A DNA stretch of 64,000 nucleotides from Tenacibaculum piscium (GTDB lineage Bacteria; Bacteroidota; Bacteroidia; Flavobacteriales; Flavobacteriaceae): NCBI RefSeq assembly GCF_021390715.1, contig NZ_JAJGWT010000004.1:221502-285501 (forward strand), written 5' to 3'. The first letter of the stretch is position 1. Each line of letters starts with the position of its first letter. The notes beneath the pieces are model-generated. The model was not told the DNA's origin. It saw nothing but the letters and a program-made list of their open reading frames with translations, and searched no databases. This document shows positions 45,256 through 54,669 of the stretch, in pieces. A program made the position numbers and the translations under genes.

Positions 45256-45317
45256 TTATTTTTTTTATAAAATATTCATTTATATTGTAGTTTTTCAACA
45301 AACATTAAATTGATTTT

Positions 45318-47525
45318 ATGACCATTTCAATTTGGAGATATAGCCACTTAACCTTGGCTATATCTTCTTTTATTTTTATACTTATCGCCTCAATTACAGG
45401 AATTATTTTAGCTTTTGAACCGATATCAAATCAGTTAAAACCATATGCAATAGCTACTGATGAAATTACCATTTCTCAAACAATTGCTTCTTTACAAAAA
45501 GAATATAAAGAAATAATTACCTTAACCGTAAATCAAGATAATTTTGTAACAGCTTCGGTAATTACCCAAACAGGAAAAAGTGAAACTTTTTACATCAATC
45601 CTATTTCTGGAAAAAAAATTAGCACTATTACCGCTAAATCACCTATTTTTAAATGGACTACAAACTTACATCGGTCGTTATTTTTAAAATCTACAGGGCG
45701 TTTTTTAGTCGGATTTTTCTCATTTTTATTATGCTTAATTACGCTAACAGGAAGCATCTTAATTATCAAAAGACAAGGTGGAATTATTCAGTTTTTCACC
45801 AAAGTTATTAAGGAAAATTTTGCTCAATATTATCACGTAATTATCGGGCGTTTTGCCTTTATTCCAATACTCATAATTACCCTTACAGGCATTTATTTAT
45901 CCTTGGAAAAATTTAATATTTTACCTAACACCAAAATTAAACACACCTTTAATTCGAGTAGTTTTATGGGTTTTTCTTCAGATGAAAATGTTGCTAAAAA
46001 AGCTGTTAAAAAAACTCCTGTTGAAGAATTTGCTGTTTTTGAAAACATAAAATTAAACGAATTAAAAAGTATTGAATTTCCTTTTTCAGATGATATCGAA
46101 GATTATTTTTTCTTAAAAACACATACAAAAGAACTAATTATTCATCAATATTCTGGCGAAATTATAAGTGCTGAAAATTTATCATGGACAGCTATTTTAT
46201 CTGATTGGAGTTTATTTTTACACACAGGACGAGGAACTATTATTTGGGCTACAATACTTTTACTTTCTTGTATTGCTATTTTATTTTTTGTGTATTCTGG
46301 ATTTGCAATTGCCTTAAAAAGAAAACGTAAAAGTGTACTTCCAAAAAATAATATTTCAAAAGATGCTGCCCTAATTATCATCCTTGTAGGCTCGGAAACT
46401 GGCGAATCATTTAGAAATGCAACCTCATTATATAATGCGTTAATCATCAGTAAAAAATCCGTATTTATAACGCATCTTAACGCTTATACATCATATAAAA
46501 AAGCAACCCATTTAATTATAATAACATCAACTTATGGTGATGGTCAACCTCCTATAAATGCTACTAATTTCTTAGATTTAATTAAAAAAATACCTCAACA
46601 AAACAAGCTGAAATACGCCGTGGTCGGCTTTGGTTCTTTAGCATATAAAGAATATTGTAAATTTGCCATCACTATTGATAATTATCTTAAAAATAGTCCT
46701 GAATTCACGCCTATTTTACCAATTTACAAAATAAACAATCAAAATTTTGATGATTTTAAAAATTGGGTATCACAATGGAATGAAAAAACAAATAGTAGCA
46801 TACTTTTAGAAGAAATCATCAGAAAACCTAAAAAACAACAACAATTTTCAGTTGTAAGTACAACAACTCTAAATATAGATGATTCTTTTTTAATTCGGTT
46901 AAAACCAACAAGAAAACACTCTTTTTCTTCTGGTGATTTATTAGCAATTACACCAAAACAAGATTCTATCGAACGCTTATACTCTATCGGTAAAATAGAA
47001 AATGATATTTTACTAAGTATCAAAAAACATGAATTTGGAATTTGTTCGAACCTTCTTTTAACTATTAAAAAAGATGAAATTTTAAATGCTAGAATACAAA
47101 AAAATAAAGATTTTAGATTTCCTAAAAAATCAGAAAATACTATTTTAATTGCCAACGGAACAGGAATTGCTCCCTTTTTAGGAATGTTACAAAACAACTC
47201 AAAAACACACTTATTTTGGGGCGGAAAAACGCAAGAATCATTCAAAATATATCAGCCTTTTTTAACAAATTTAAATACTCAAAATATACATCTTGCGTAT
47301 TCTCAACAATACAAAAATGACAAAAAATATGTTCAAGATATTCTTTTAAAAGATGCTGATTTAATCGCATCAACCTTAAAAAACAACGGAACTATTATGA
47401 TTTGTGGTTCTCTTTCGATGATGAATGGCGTTTTAGAAACACTAGAAATCATCACTTTAAAAAAATTAAACACTCCTTTAGATAAATTTCAAAAATCAAA
47501 TCAAATTAAAACTGATTGTTATTAA
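45318..47525 (+). CDS. PepSY membrane protein fused to flavodoxin and FNR-like reductase, XusC-like
   Basis: This 735-aa inner-membrane protein has PepSY_TM helices (about 10-30, 130-150, 175-195 and 300-330) with NLHRSLFLK and QYYHVIIGRF, His residues of the kind that ligate heme in such reductases. A flavodoxin-like domain follows (about 348-490: LVGSETGESFRNAT, TSTYGDGQPP, VVGFGSLAYKEYC), then an FAD/NAD(P) reductase domain (about 500-735: LYSIGKIEND, ILIANGTGIAPFLGM, MICGSLSMM). NAD(P)H electrons would pass through FAD and FMN and across the membrane to ferric iron in the periplasm. It ends the Xus-like set; its stop codon lies in a hairpin. Confidence 0.88.
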   Translation: MTISIWRYSHLTLAISSFIFILIASITGIILAFEPISNQLKPYAIATDEITISQTIASLQKEYKEIITLTVNQDNFVTASVITQTGKSETFYINPISGKKISTITAKSPIFKWTTNLHRSLFLKSTGRFLVGFFSFLLCLITLTGSILIIKRQGGIIQFFTKVIKENFAQYYHVIIGRFAFIPILIITLTGIYLSLEKFNILPNTKIKHTFNSSSFMGFSSDENVAKKAVKKTPVEEFAVFENIKLNELKSIEFPFSDDIEDYFFLKTHTKELIIHQYSGEIISAENLSWTAILSDWSLFLHTGRGTIIWATILLLSCIAILFFVYSGFAIALKRKRKSVLPKNNISKDAALIIILVGSETGESFRNATSLYNALIISKKSVFITHLNAYTSYKKATHLIIITSTYGDGQPPINATNFLDLIKKIPQQNKLKYAVVGFGSLAYKEYCKFAITIDNYLKNSPEFTPILPIYKINNQNFDDFKNWVSQWNEKTNSSILLEEIIRKPKKQQQFSVVSTTTLNIDDSFLIRLKPTRKHSFSSGDLLAITPKQDSIERLYSIGKIENDILLSIKKHEFGICSNLLLTIKKDEILNARIQKNKDFRFPKKSENTILIANGTGIAPFLGMLQNNSKTHLFWGGKTQESFKIYQPFLTNLNTQNIHLAYSQQYKNDKKYVQDILLKDADLIASTLKNNGTIMICGSLSMMNGVLETLEIITLKKLNTPLDKFQKSNQIKTDCY

Positions 47526-47540
47526 TCATAATCAGTTTTA
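47508..47540 (+). terminator. Hairpin overlapping the PepSY stop codon
   Basis: TAAAACTGAT and ATCAGTTTTA pair, with a 13-nt loop that holds the TAA at 47523-47525. The T run is short, so termination strength is uncertain. Confidence 0.5.
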
Positions 47541-47615
47541 GTTTATCACCAACTCTTTTTACTACAAAAAACTAGTATTTATTTTTCTTATGCTACTATC
47601 ATTATTTATTATTCG

Positions 47616-47641
47616 ATTAGTTCGGTTACTTCCGAACTAAT
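47616..47641. promoter_or_regulatory. Perfect palindromic operator ahead of the efflux regulator
   Basis: The arms ATTAGTTCGG and CCGAACTAAT are exact inverted repeats separated by TTACTT. The site lies immediately upstream of the -7 box at 47645, across the expected -33/-7 spacer, so a dimer bound here would block RNA polymerase. The most likely binder is the GbsR/MarR-type regulator encoded at 47698, giving autorepression of the efflux operon. Confidence 0.75.
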
Positions 47642-47644
47642 CTG

Positions 47645-47652
47645 TATTTTTG
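47645..47652 (+). promoter_or_regulatory. Promoter -7 box TATTTTTG of the efflux operon
   Basis: This fits TAnnTTTG, 3 bases after the palindrome and 45 bases before the regulator's ATG. Confidence 0.65.
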
Positions 47653-47697
47653 TGAGCGATTTTACTTTTTAAAATCATATAAAAAACCTTCAAATTA

Positions 47698-48207
47698 ATG
47701 AAAATGAAAAAAGAAAGCTGCAAAGAAAAAATGGCTTTAGTAGAAAAATTAGGCGTGCATTTAGAAAATAGAGAACATTTAGCTCCTGTTGCTGCACGTA
47801 TTTTATCGTACGTAATTCTAACAGGCAAAAAAGGAACCACATTTGAAGATTTGGTCAGTATTTTGTGTGCTAGTAAAAGTACTATTTCTACACATCTTAA
47901 TCATTTACAGGATTTGAAAAAAATAGTGTATTTCACCAAAACTGGCGATCGTAAAAAATATTTTATCGTCAATAAAAATAGTATTGTTCAACATGTTGAT
48001 AAAATGGTCGAACAATGGAAAGAAATTAGAGAATTACACATAGAAATTAAACATTATAAAGAAATTCAAAATAATCATAAAATTGAAAATGATGATGAAA
48101 AATTTGAATTGAGTTTTCATAATGATTATATAAAATTTTTAGATGAAGCCACAGATTCTATCAGCCAATTAAGAACCAAAATTACAAGTAATACATTTAA
48201 AATCTAA
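47698..48207 (+). CDS. GbsR/MarR-family transcriptional regulator
   Basis: This 169-aa protein has a winged helix-turn-helix domain (about 20-95), with recognition-helix region LCASKSTISTHLNHLQDL and wing TKTGDRKKYFIV, followed by a helical dimerisation tail (about 100-165). It fits the GbsR branch of MarR-type regulators, which bind palindromes as dimers. It is the first gene of a four-gene run with an RND adaptor, pump and outer-membrane factor, all co-directional with short spacers, and it lies behind a perfect palindrome. Repression of the efflux genes relieved by a ligand is the likely model. The ligand is unknown. Confidence 0.88.
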   Translation: MKMKKESCKEKMALVEKLGVHLENREHLAPVAARILSYVILTGKKGTTFEDLVSILCASKSTISTHLNHLQDLKKIVYFTKTGDRKKYFIVNKNSIVQHVDKMVEQWKEIRELHIEIKHYKEIQNNHKIENDDEKFELSFHNDYIKFLDEATDSISQLRTKITSNTFKI

Positions 48208-48251
48208 ACCAAATAAAACCTATACTAAACCTAAAATAAACTACGTAAAAA

Positions 48252-49385
48252 ATGAAACAAAATAAGATAATGCTAGTATTAATAGTAAGTGCTTTTTCAA
48301 TTTTTTCAAGTTGTGGGAATAAACAAGAAAAAAATAGCGCAAAAAAAAATACAACACCTCCTAGTTTTCCTGTAACCCAAATAACACCAAAAACAGTAAC
48401 AAGTTTTAAAGAATATCCAACCGCTATTGAAGGGATTATTAATAGTAATGTAAACGCTAAAATGGGAGGCTATATTCAAAAAGTTTTGGTTGATGAAGGA
48501 CAAAAAGTACGCAAAGGTCAAGTATTATTTAGATTAGAAACACAATCTTTAAATCAAGATGCCAGTGCCGCTAAAGCACGTGTAAATGTTGCACAAGTTG
48601 AAGTTGAAAAATTAAAACCATTAGTAGAAAAAAATATTATTAGTGCCGTTCAGCTAGAAACCGCCAAAGCAAATTTAGCACAAGCAAAAGCAAATTATAG
48701 CAGTGTAAATGCAAATATTGGATACGCTACCATTAAAAGTCCTGTAAATGGTTTTGTAGGCGCTATTAATTTTAGAGAAGGTTCATTAATTAATCCTAAT
48801 AACTCTGTACCGCTTACCACTGTTAGTGATATTAGTAAAGTATACGCTTTTTTTAATTTAAATGAAACAGCATATTTAGATTTTTTACAAAATGCAACAG
48901 GTAAAACATTACAAGAAAAATTAACAAACTACGCAAAAGTAAACCTTGTTTTAGCCAACAATAGTATCTATTCTGAAAAAGGAACTATAGAAACCAGTAC
49001 AGGACAAGTAAATAAAAATACAGGAACGGTAAGCCTTAGAGCTGTTTTTGATAACCCTAATCAGTTATTAACAAACGGAAATAGTGGTAAAATTCAAATT
49101 CCAACAATCTATAAAAACGCCATTGTAGTACCTCAGCAAGCAACTTATGAGCAACAAGGTAAAATAATGATTTTTAAACTAGATAATCAGAATAAAGTAA
49201 CCGTTTCAATTATAAAAATAAAGGCTATTGTTGATAATTTATATGTAGTAGCTTCAGGCGTAGCGTTACAAGATAAAATTATTGTTGCTGGTGTTGGAAA
49301 ATTGAAAAATGATATGATAATTACTCCAAAAGAGGTTTCTTTTGAACAAGCCATAAAACCGATACCAACATTATTTAAAAACTAA
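48252..49385 (+). CDS. RND efflux periplasmic adaptor (membrane fusion protein)
   Basis: This 377-aa lipoprotein (signal ending FSIFSSC, Cys near residue 21) links the RND pump to the outer-membrane channel. The barrel-sandwich/lipoyl half motif is ARMNG-like here: NAKMGGYIQKVLVDEGQKVR (about 68-87). A helical hairpin follows (about 105-145), then the second lipoyl half (ATIKSPVNGFVGAINFREG) and the beta-barrel with TVSDISKVYAFFNL. The length and order match AcrA/MexA adaptors. The pump gene starts 23 bases downstream. Confidence 0.93.
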   Translation: MKQNKIMLVLIVSAFSIFSSCGNKQEKNSAKKNTTPPSFPVTQITPKTVTSFKEYPTAIEGIINSNVNAKMGGYIQKVLVDEGQKVRKGQVLFRLETQSLNQDASAAKARVNVAQVEVEKLKPLVEKNIISAVQLETAKANLAQAKANYSSVNANIGYATIKSPVNGFVGAINFREGSLINPNNSVPLTTVSDISKVYAFFNLNETAYLDFLQNATGKTLQEKLTNYAKVNLVLANNSIYSEKGTIETSTGQVNKNTGTVSLRAVFDNPNQLLTNGNSGKIQIPTIYKNAIVVPQQATYEQQGKIMIFKLDNQNKVTVSIIKIKAIVDNLYVVASGVALQDKIIVAGVGKLKNDMIITPKEVSFEQAIKPIPTLFKN

Positions 49386-49408
49386 ATAACTTATAAACAC
49401 CCTACATC

Positions 49409-52400
49409 ATGTTAAAAACATTTATTGAAAGACCCGTATTGTCTACGGTAATTTCTATTATCATAGTGATACTTGGTATTATAAGTATCTCCAGTTTACC
49501 AATAGAGGAATATCCTGATATTGCACCGCCAACAATTAAAGTAGTTGCTTCCTATCCTGGAGCAAATGCCGAAACAGTATTAGAAAGTGTAATTATTCCT
49601 ATTGAAGAACAAATTAATGGGGTTGAAGGAATGACCTACATAACCTCTACTGCTTCCAATAACGGAACAGCAGAAATTACCGTATATTTTAATCAAGAAA
49701 TAGATGCTGATATAGCAGCGGTTAATGTTCAAAACCGAGTAGCAAGAGCAAATCCGTTGCTTCCACAAGAAGTAAAACAAACAGGGGTAACAACTCAAAA
49801 GCAAGAAACAAGTGCTTTAATGTTTATATCAATGTATTCAAAAAATGAAGATTATGATGCTACATTCATACAAAATTACTTAAAAATAAATGTAATTCCT
49901 GCAATGCAACGTATTAGCGGAGTTGGTGATGTAAGTGTATTTTCTCAACAAGATTACGCAATGCGAATTTGGTTAAAACCAGAAAAGTTGGCCTCTTATA
50001 ATTTAATACCTTCGGATATTATCACCGCTTTAAAGGAACAGAATTTAGAAGCTGCCGCAGGTTCTTTGGGTCAAAATAATGGTGAAGCATTTTCATACAC
50101 ACTAACCTACAGCGGACGCTTTAAAGAAGAAAAACAATATGAAGATATTATTATAAAAGCCTTAGGAAATGGTCAGTTTTTAACCTTAAATGATGTTGCA
50201 ACCATAGAACTAGACGCACAATCATATTCTTCAAATGCCATGAGTTTAGGAAATCCTGCCGTATTTATGGGGATTTTTCAAACCAAAGGTTCTAATGCTC
50301 GTGAAATTATTCAGCATATAAAAACAACATTAGCAACTGTTAAAAAAGATTTACCAGAAGGTTTAGATATTTTTGTACCCTACGATACTAGTTTATTTTT
50401 AAATGCTTCTATCAGCAAAGTAATAACAACTTTATTAGAAGCTTTTTTATTAGTATTTTTAGTAGTTTTTATCTTTTTACAAGATTTTAGATCAACCTTA
50501 ATTCCTGCAATTGCAGTTCCTGTTTCTATTATAGGAACCTTCTTTTTCTTAAATGTTTTCGGATATTCAATTAATCTTTTAACATTATTTGCCTTAGTAC
50601 TCGCCATCGGTATTGTAGTAGATGATGCTATTGTGGTCGTAGAAGCCGTGCATGCAAAGATGGATGAAGGTGAAAAAAATCCGAAAACGGCAACACTAAC
50701 TGCCATGAATGAAATTTCTGGTGCTATTATATCGATAACTTTAGTAATGGCTGCCGTGTTTATTCCTGTAACATTTATAACTGGACCAACAGGTGTTTTT
50801 TATGAACAATTTGGAGTTACCTTAATTATTGCAATTCTTATTTCGGCAGTAAATGCGTTAACATTAAGTCCTGCTTTGTGTGCTATTTTATTAAAAACTC
50901 ATAAGGAAGATCAAGAGTTAAAAAATAAAAGTGCTTTACAGCGTTTTTACACACTTTTTAATCGTGGATTTAACGCTACTGTGGAAAGATATGGGAAATC
51001 ATTAGAGTTTTTATATAAGAAAAAATGGGTACCTGCACTGTTATTAATTTTAGCAATTGTTGGAATCTTTTGGGCATCAAAAACAACTCCAACAGGTTTT
51101 GTACCCAATGAAGATAGAGGAATTATTTTTGCAAATATCGAATTACCCGCAGGTGCTTCTTTAGATAGAACTGATGCTGTATCAAGAAATTTATACGATA
51201 AAATAACTAGTATTGATGGTATTATTGGTGTAAACTTTATCAAAGGACGTAGTTTAATTAGTGGAGCTGGAAGTAATTTTGGTTTTGGGATTATAAAACT
51301 AAAAGACTGGGGTGAACGAAAAACAACAGCACTTTCAGTAAAAGCAATTACAGGTCAATTATTTGGAATTGCCTCAACAATACCCGAAGCAAATATTATT
51401 TTCTTTTCGCCTCCAAGTATTCGTGGTTTTGGAAATTCAGCAGGTTTTGAAGTAAATTTATTAGATAAATTTGGAGGGAAATTTACAGATTTAGACAAGG
51501 CTAATAAAGAATTTTCAATGGCGTTAATGAAACATCCTGAAATTAAATACGCACAATCTTCTTTTAACACAAAATATCCTCAATATGAAATGGAAGTAAA
51601 TGTTCCATTGGCAAAAGAAAAAGGAGTTCCTATTAATAGTATTTTTTCTACATTACAAGGATATATTGGTGGTATTTATGCATCTGATTTTTCAAAATTT
51701 GGAAAACAATTTAGAGTCTATATCCAAGCATCACCAGATGATAGAGCAAATAAAAGTGCTTTAGATAACATGTATGTTAGAACCGAAAAAGGCGAAATGA
51801 CTCCTATTACACAGTTTGTAAATCTAAAACGTGTGTACGGTCCACAATCAGTAACACGCTTTAATTTATTTAATTCTACAACAATATCTGGAGCTACAAA
51901 CGATGGTTTTAGTACAGGTGATGCTATTCGAATAATCGAAGAAGAGGCCGCTAAATTACCGAGTAATTATACCATTGCTTATTCTGGTTTAACTCGTGAA
52001 GAAGTAAGTGCTGGAAATCAAACAACCTTTATATTTATATTAAGTATTTTATTTATATACTTTTTATTAAGTGCACAATATGAAAGTTATATTTTACCGT
52101 TAGCGGTTATATTTTCTATTCCTTTTGGAGTATTTGGAGCTTATATAAGTACAAAATTCTTTGGATTAGAGAATAATATTTATTTTCAAATTTCCTTAAT
52201 TATGCTGATTGGTTTACTCGCTAAAAACGCCATCCTTATTGTAGAATTTGCACTTCAAAGACGTCATAATGGTGAAACTATTGTAGCAGCGGCTATTCAC
52301 GGAGCAAAATCTCGTTTACGACCAATTTTAATGACTTCATTTGCTTTTATTTTAGGATTAATGCCTTTAGTCTTAGCAAAAGGTGTTGGTGCAGAAGGAA

Positions 52401-52546
52401 ATAATGCGATTGGTACAGGAGCCGCTGGAGGAATGCTTATAGGAACTATTTTAGGAGTTTTTGTAATTCCAGTTTTATTTATCTTATTTCAATGGTTACA
52501 GGAAAAAGTAACTAAAAAATCAGCAATACAAACGATAGAAGCATAA
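49409..52546 (+). CDS. RND multidrug efflux permease, HAE1 type
   Basis: This 1045-aa inner-membrane pump belongs to the AcrB/MexB group and uses the proton gradient to expel drugs, bile-like compounds or dyes. Twelve membrane helices are arranged in two halves. The proton-relay Asp pair is in GIVVDDAIVVVEAV (TM4) and the Lys is in LLAKNAILIVEFAL (TM10). The N terminus MLKTFIERPVLSTVIS and the pore-domain ending SLPIEEYPDIAPP are standard for HAE1. The length matches the family. It sits between its adaptor and outer-membrane factor, so the tripartite system is complete. Confidence 0.96.
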   Translation: MLKTFIERPVLSTVISIIIVILGIISISSLPIEEYPDIAPPTIKVVASYPGANAETVLESVIIPIEEQINGVEGMTYITSTASNNGTAEITVYFNQEIDADIAAVNVQNRVARANPLLPQEVKQTGVTTQKQETSALMFISMYSKNEDYDATFIQNYLKINVIPAMQRISGVGDVSVFSQQDYAMRIWLKPEKLASYNLIPSDIITALKEQNLEAAAGSLGQNNGEAFSYTLTYSGRFKEEKQYEDIIIKALGNGQFLTLNDVATIELDAQSYSSNAMSLGNPAVFMGIFQTKGSNAREIIQHIKTTLATVKKDLPEGLDIFVPYDTSLFLNASISKVITTLLEAFLLVFLVVFIFLQDFRSTLIPAIAVPVSIIGTFFFLNVFGYSINLLTLFALVLAIGIVVDDAIVVVEAVHAKMDEGEKNPKTATLTAMNEISGAIISITLVMAAVFIPVTFITGPTGVFYEQFGVTLIIAILISAVNALTLSPALCAILLKTHKEDQELKNKSALQRFYTLFNRGFNATVERYGKSLEFLYKKKWVPALLLILAIVGIFWASKTTPTGFVPNEDRGIIFANIELPAGASLDRTDAVSRNLYDKITSIDGIIGVNFIKGRSLISGAGSNFGFGIIKLKDWGERKTTALSVKAITGQLFGIASTIPEANIIFFSPPSIRGFGNSAGFEVNLLDKFGGKFTDLDKANKEFSMALMKHPEIKYAQSSFNTKYPQYEMEVNVPLAKEKGVPINSIFSTLQGYIGGIYASDFSKFGKQFRVYIQASPDDRANKSALDNMYVRTEKGEMTPITQFVNLKRVYGPQSVTRFNLFNSTTISGATNDGFSTGDAIRIIEEEAAKLPSNYTIAYSGLTREEVSAGNQTTFIFILSILFIYFLLSAQYESYILPLAVIFSIPFGVFGAYISTKFFGLENNIYFQISLIMLIGLLAKNAILIVEFALQRRHNGETIVAAAIHGAKSRLRPILMTSFAFILGLMPLVLAKGVGAEGNNAIGTGAAGGMLIGTILGVFVIPVLFILFQWLQEKVTKKSAIQTIEA

Positions 52547-52552
52547 AAAATC

Positions 52553-53971
52553 ATGAAATTTACAACTAAATATATTTATTTTGGCAAAGCAATTATAGTT
52601 GCAATAATCTCATTAACATTACAAAGTTGTTTTGTTGCCAAAGATTATGTAAGACCTGAAATTAAAGAAAATGATTCTCTTTATAGAACCGATAATTTAG
52701 CTACGGATAGCATATCTATGGCTAATATTTCTTGGAAAAATTTATTTACAGATACATATCTTCAACAATATATTGAAGAAGGTCTTAAAAATAATATGGA
52801 TGTTCGTATTGCTATTCAGCAAATGATTACCGCTCAAGCATACGCAAAACAAGGAAAAGCTGGATATTTACCATCAATAAATATTGGTGCAAATGTAACG
52901 CATCAAGAATTATCAAAAAATAGTCAGTTTGGAGCATTTTTAAGCAATACTTCTACCGATCAATTTGATATTAGTGCCAACTTAACTTGGGAAGCCGATA
53001 TTTGGGGTAAAATACGTAGTAACAAAAGAGCTACACAAGCGGTTTATTTGCAAAGTGTTGCCGGACATCAAGCAGTAAAAACAAAACTTATTGCTGGTAT
53101 TGCCACTACTTATTATAATTTATTAGCTTTAGATGCGCAGTTAGAAATAACCAAACAAACTATTTTAACTAGAGAAAGTAGCCTTGCGACCATCAAAGCT
53201 TTAAAAGATGCAGGACAAGTAACACAAGTTGCAGTGGATCAGAATATCGCACAATTCAATAATGCAAAAGCTTTGCAAGTAGATATTGAAAATGCTATTT
53301 TTAAAACTGAAAATACCCTTAGTATTTTATTAGGTAAAACATCAACTAGTATTCAAAGAAGTAGTTTAGCTGTTCAAAAAAATGACCAAAATATCACGCT
53401 AGGGATACCTGCAAATTTATTACGAAATAGACCTGATGTTATCGCTTCAGAATATAATTTAATCAAATCATTTGAACAAACCAACATGGCTAAAAGTAGT
53501 TTATATCCTTCTTTGAAGTTAACTGCGGCAGGAGGTTTGCAAAGTTTAGATTTAGATAAATTATTTAATATAAATTCGTTATTCGCAAATATCGTAGGAG
53601 GTTTAACACAGCCGTTATTTAATCAACGGAAATTAAAAACCCAAAGAGAAGTTGCTATTGCTCAACAAGAAAAAGCTTTGTTAGAATTTAAAAAAACATT
53701 GCTAATTGCGGGTAATGAAGTATCAAATACATTATTTTCTTATCAATCAGAAATTAAGAAATTTGAATTCCGAAAAAAAGAAGTAGAAGCCTTACGTACT
53801 GCCGAAATGAACTCGGAAGAATTACTGAAAAGTGGCTTTGCTAATTATTTAGATTTATTAACAGCCAGAGAAAGTGCCTTGCGTGCCGAACTAAATAGTA
53901 TCGACAGTAAACGACAACAATTAGTAATTGTTGTTAATTTATATCAGGCATTAGGTGGCGGTTGGAAATAA
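52553..53971 (+). CDS. TolC/NodT-family outer-membrane efflux lipoprotein
   Basis: This 472-aa protein has a lipoprotein signal (ISLTLQSC, Cys near residue 26) followed by VAKDYVRPEI, the usual NodT start. Two outer-membrane efflux (OEP) repeats follow: the first about 60-250 (DVRIAIQQMITAQAYAKQGKAG-type helices and WEADIWGKIRSNKRA) and the second about 270-470 (LLRNRPDVIASEYNL, ENLLKSG-like SEELLKSGFANYLDLLTARES). Trimers form the channel through the outer membrane. It begins 6 bases after the pump gene and ends the operon before a strong terminator. Confidence 0.94.
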   Translation: MKFTTKYIYFGKAIIVAIISLTLQSCFVAKDYVRPEIKENDSLYRTDNLATDSISMANISWKNLFTDTYLQQYIEEGLKNNMDVRIAIQQMITAQAYAKQGKAGYLPSINIGANVTHQELSKNSQFGAFLSNTSTDQFDISANLTWEADIWGKIRSNKRATQAVYLQSVAGHQAVKTKLIAGIATTYYNLLALDAQLEITKQTILTRESSLATIKALKDAGQVTQVAVDQNIAQFNNAKALQVDIENAIFKTENTLSILLGKTSTSIQRSSLAVQKNDQNITLGIPANLLRNRPDVIASEYNLIKSFEQTNMAKSSLYPSLKLTAAGGLQSLDLDKLFNINSLFANIVGGLTQPLFNQRKLKTQREVAIAQQEKALLEFKKTLLIAGNEVSNTLFSYQSEIKKFEFRKKEVEALRTAEMNSEELLKSGFANYLDLLTARESALRAELNSIDSKRQQLVIVVNLYQALGGGWK

Positions 53972-53991
53972 AAAACAATATACTACTACAT

Positions 53992-54031
53992 AAAAAAACT
54001 ACTAATTATACGCTAATTAGTAGTTTTTTTT
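53992..54031 (+). terminator. Terminator of the efflux operon
   Basis: The arms AAAAAAACTACTAATTA and TAATTAGTAGTTTTTTT pair perfectly around TACGC, 20 bases after the last efflux gene. Confidence 0.92.
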
Positions 54032-54111
54032 ATGATTTTAAAATAAATGTTAATTTTTTACTAATTTTTGCATATTTTAATTTATTTTGGTCTTGCTAAA
54101 CACCAAATATT

Positions 54112-54669
54112 ATGATTACTCTCACGCTCGAAAAAGGTAGGTTATTAATTGCAGATCCTACTATTTTAAATGATACTTGTTTTAATCGAACGATTATTTT
54201 AGTAACAGAACATACTTCAAAAAGTTCGGTTGGTTTTATTTTAAACAGACCTTCACAACATGTTTTGAGTGATTTTGTTCCTGATATTGATTGTGATTTC
54301 CAGATATATCAAGGAGGTCCTGTAGAGCAGGATAATTTATATTTTATACACAAAGTTCCACAATTAATCCCCAACAGTATTGAAGTTGCCAACGGCATTT
54401 ATTGGGGTGGAAATTTTGACCTTTTAAAAGAATTATTAATCGATAAAAAATTAAAATCTACCGATATTCGTTTCTTTTTAGGATATTCTGGTTGGGAAAC
54501 AAATCAATTAGCATCAGAATTAAAAACAAATTCTTGGTTTATCGCTGAAAATAATTATGAAAATATTTTAGCAATAAGAAATGCCAACTTTTGGAAAAAT
54601 AAATTGCTTCAAAAAGGTGGCAAATATAAAATTTGGGCAAATGCTCCAAGTGATGTTCAAATGAATTAA
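54112..54669 (+). CDS. YqgE/AlgH family protein
   Basis: This 185-aa cytosolic protein matches UPF0301 (YqgE/AlgH): the start GRLLIADPTILNDTCFNRTI, VGFILNRPS, YQGGPVEQDNLYFIH and LGYSGWETNQLASEL are all diagnostic. The length is normal. Function is unsettled; it has been linked to alginate regulation in pseudomonads and to redox or stress roles elsewhere. Its TAA overlaps the TAA of the convergent aminotransferase gene by four shared bases (TTAA), so no terminator can lie between them. Confidence 0.92.
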   Translation: MITLTLEKGRLLIADPTILNDTCFNRTIILVTEHTSKSSVGFILNRPSQHVLSDFVPDIDCDFQIYQGGPVEQDNLYFIHKVPQLIPNSIEVANGIYWGGNFDLLKELLIDKKLKSTDIRFFLGYSGWETNQLASELKTNSWFIAENNYENILAIRNANFWKNKLLQKGGKYKIWANAPSDVQMN

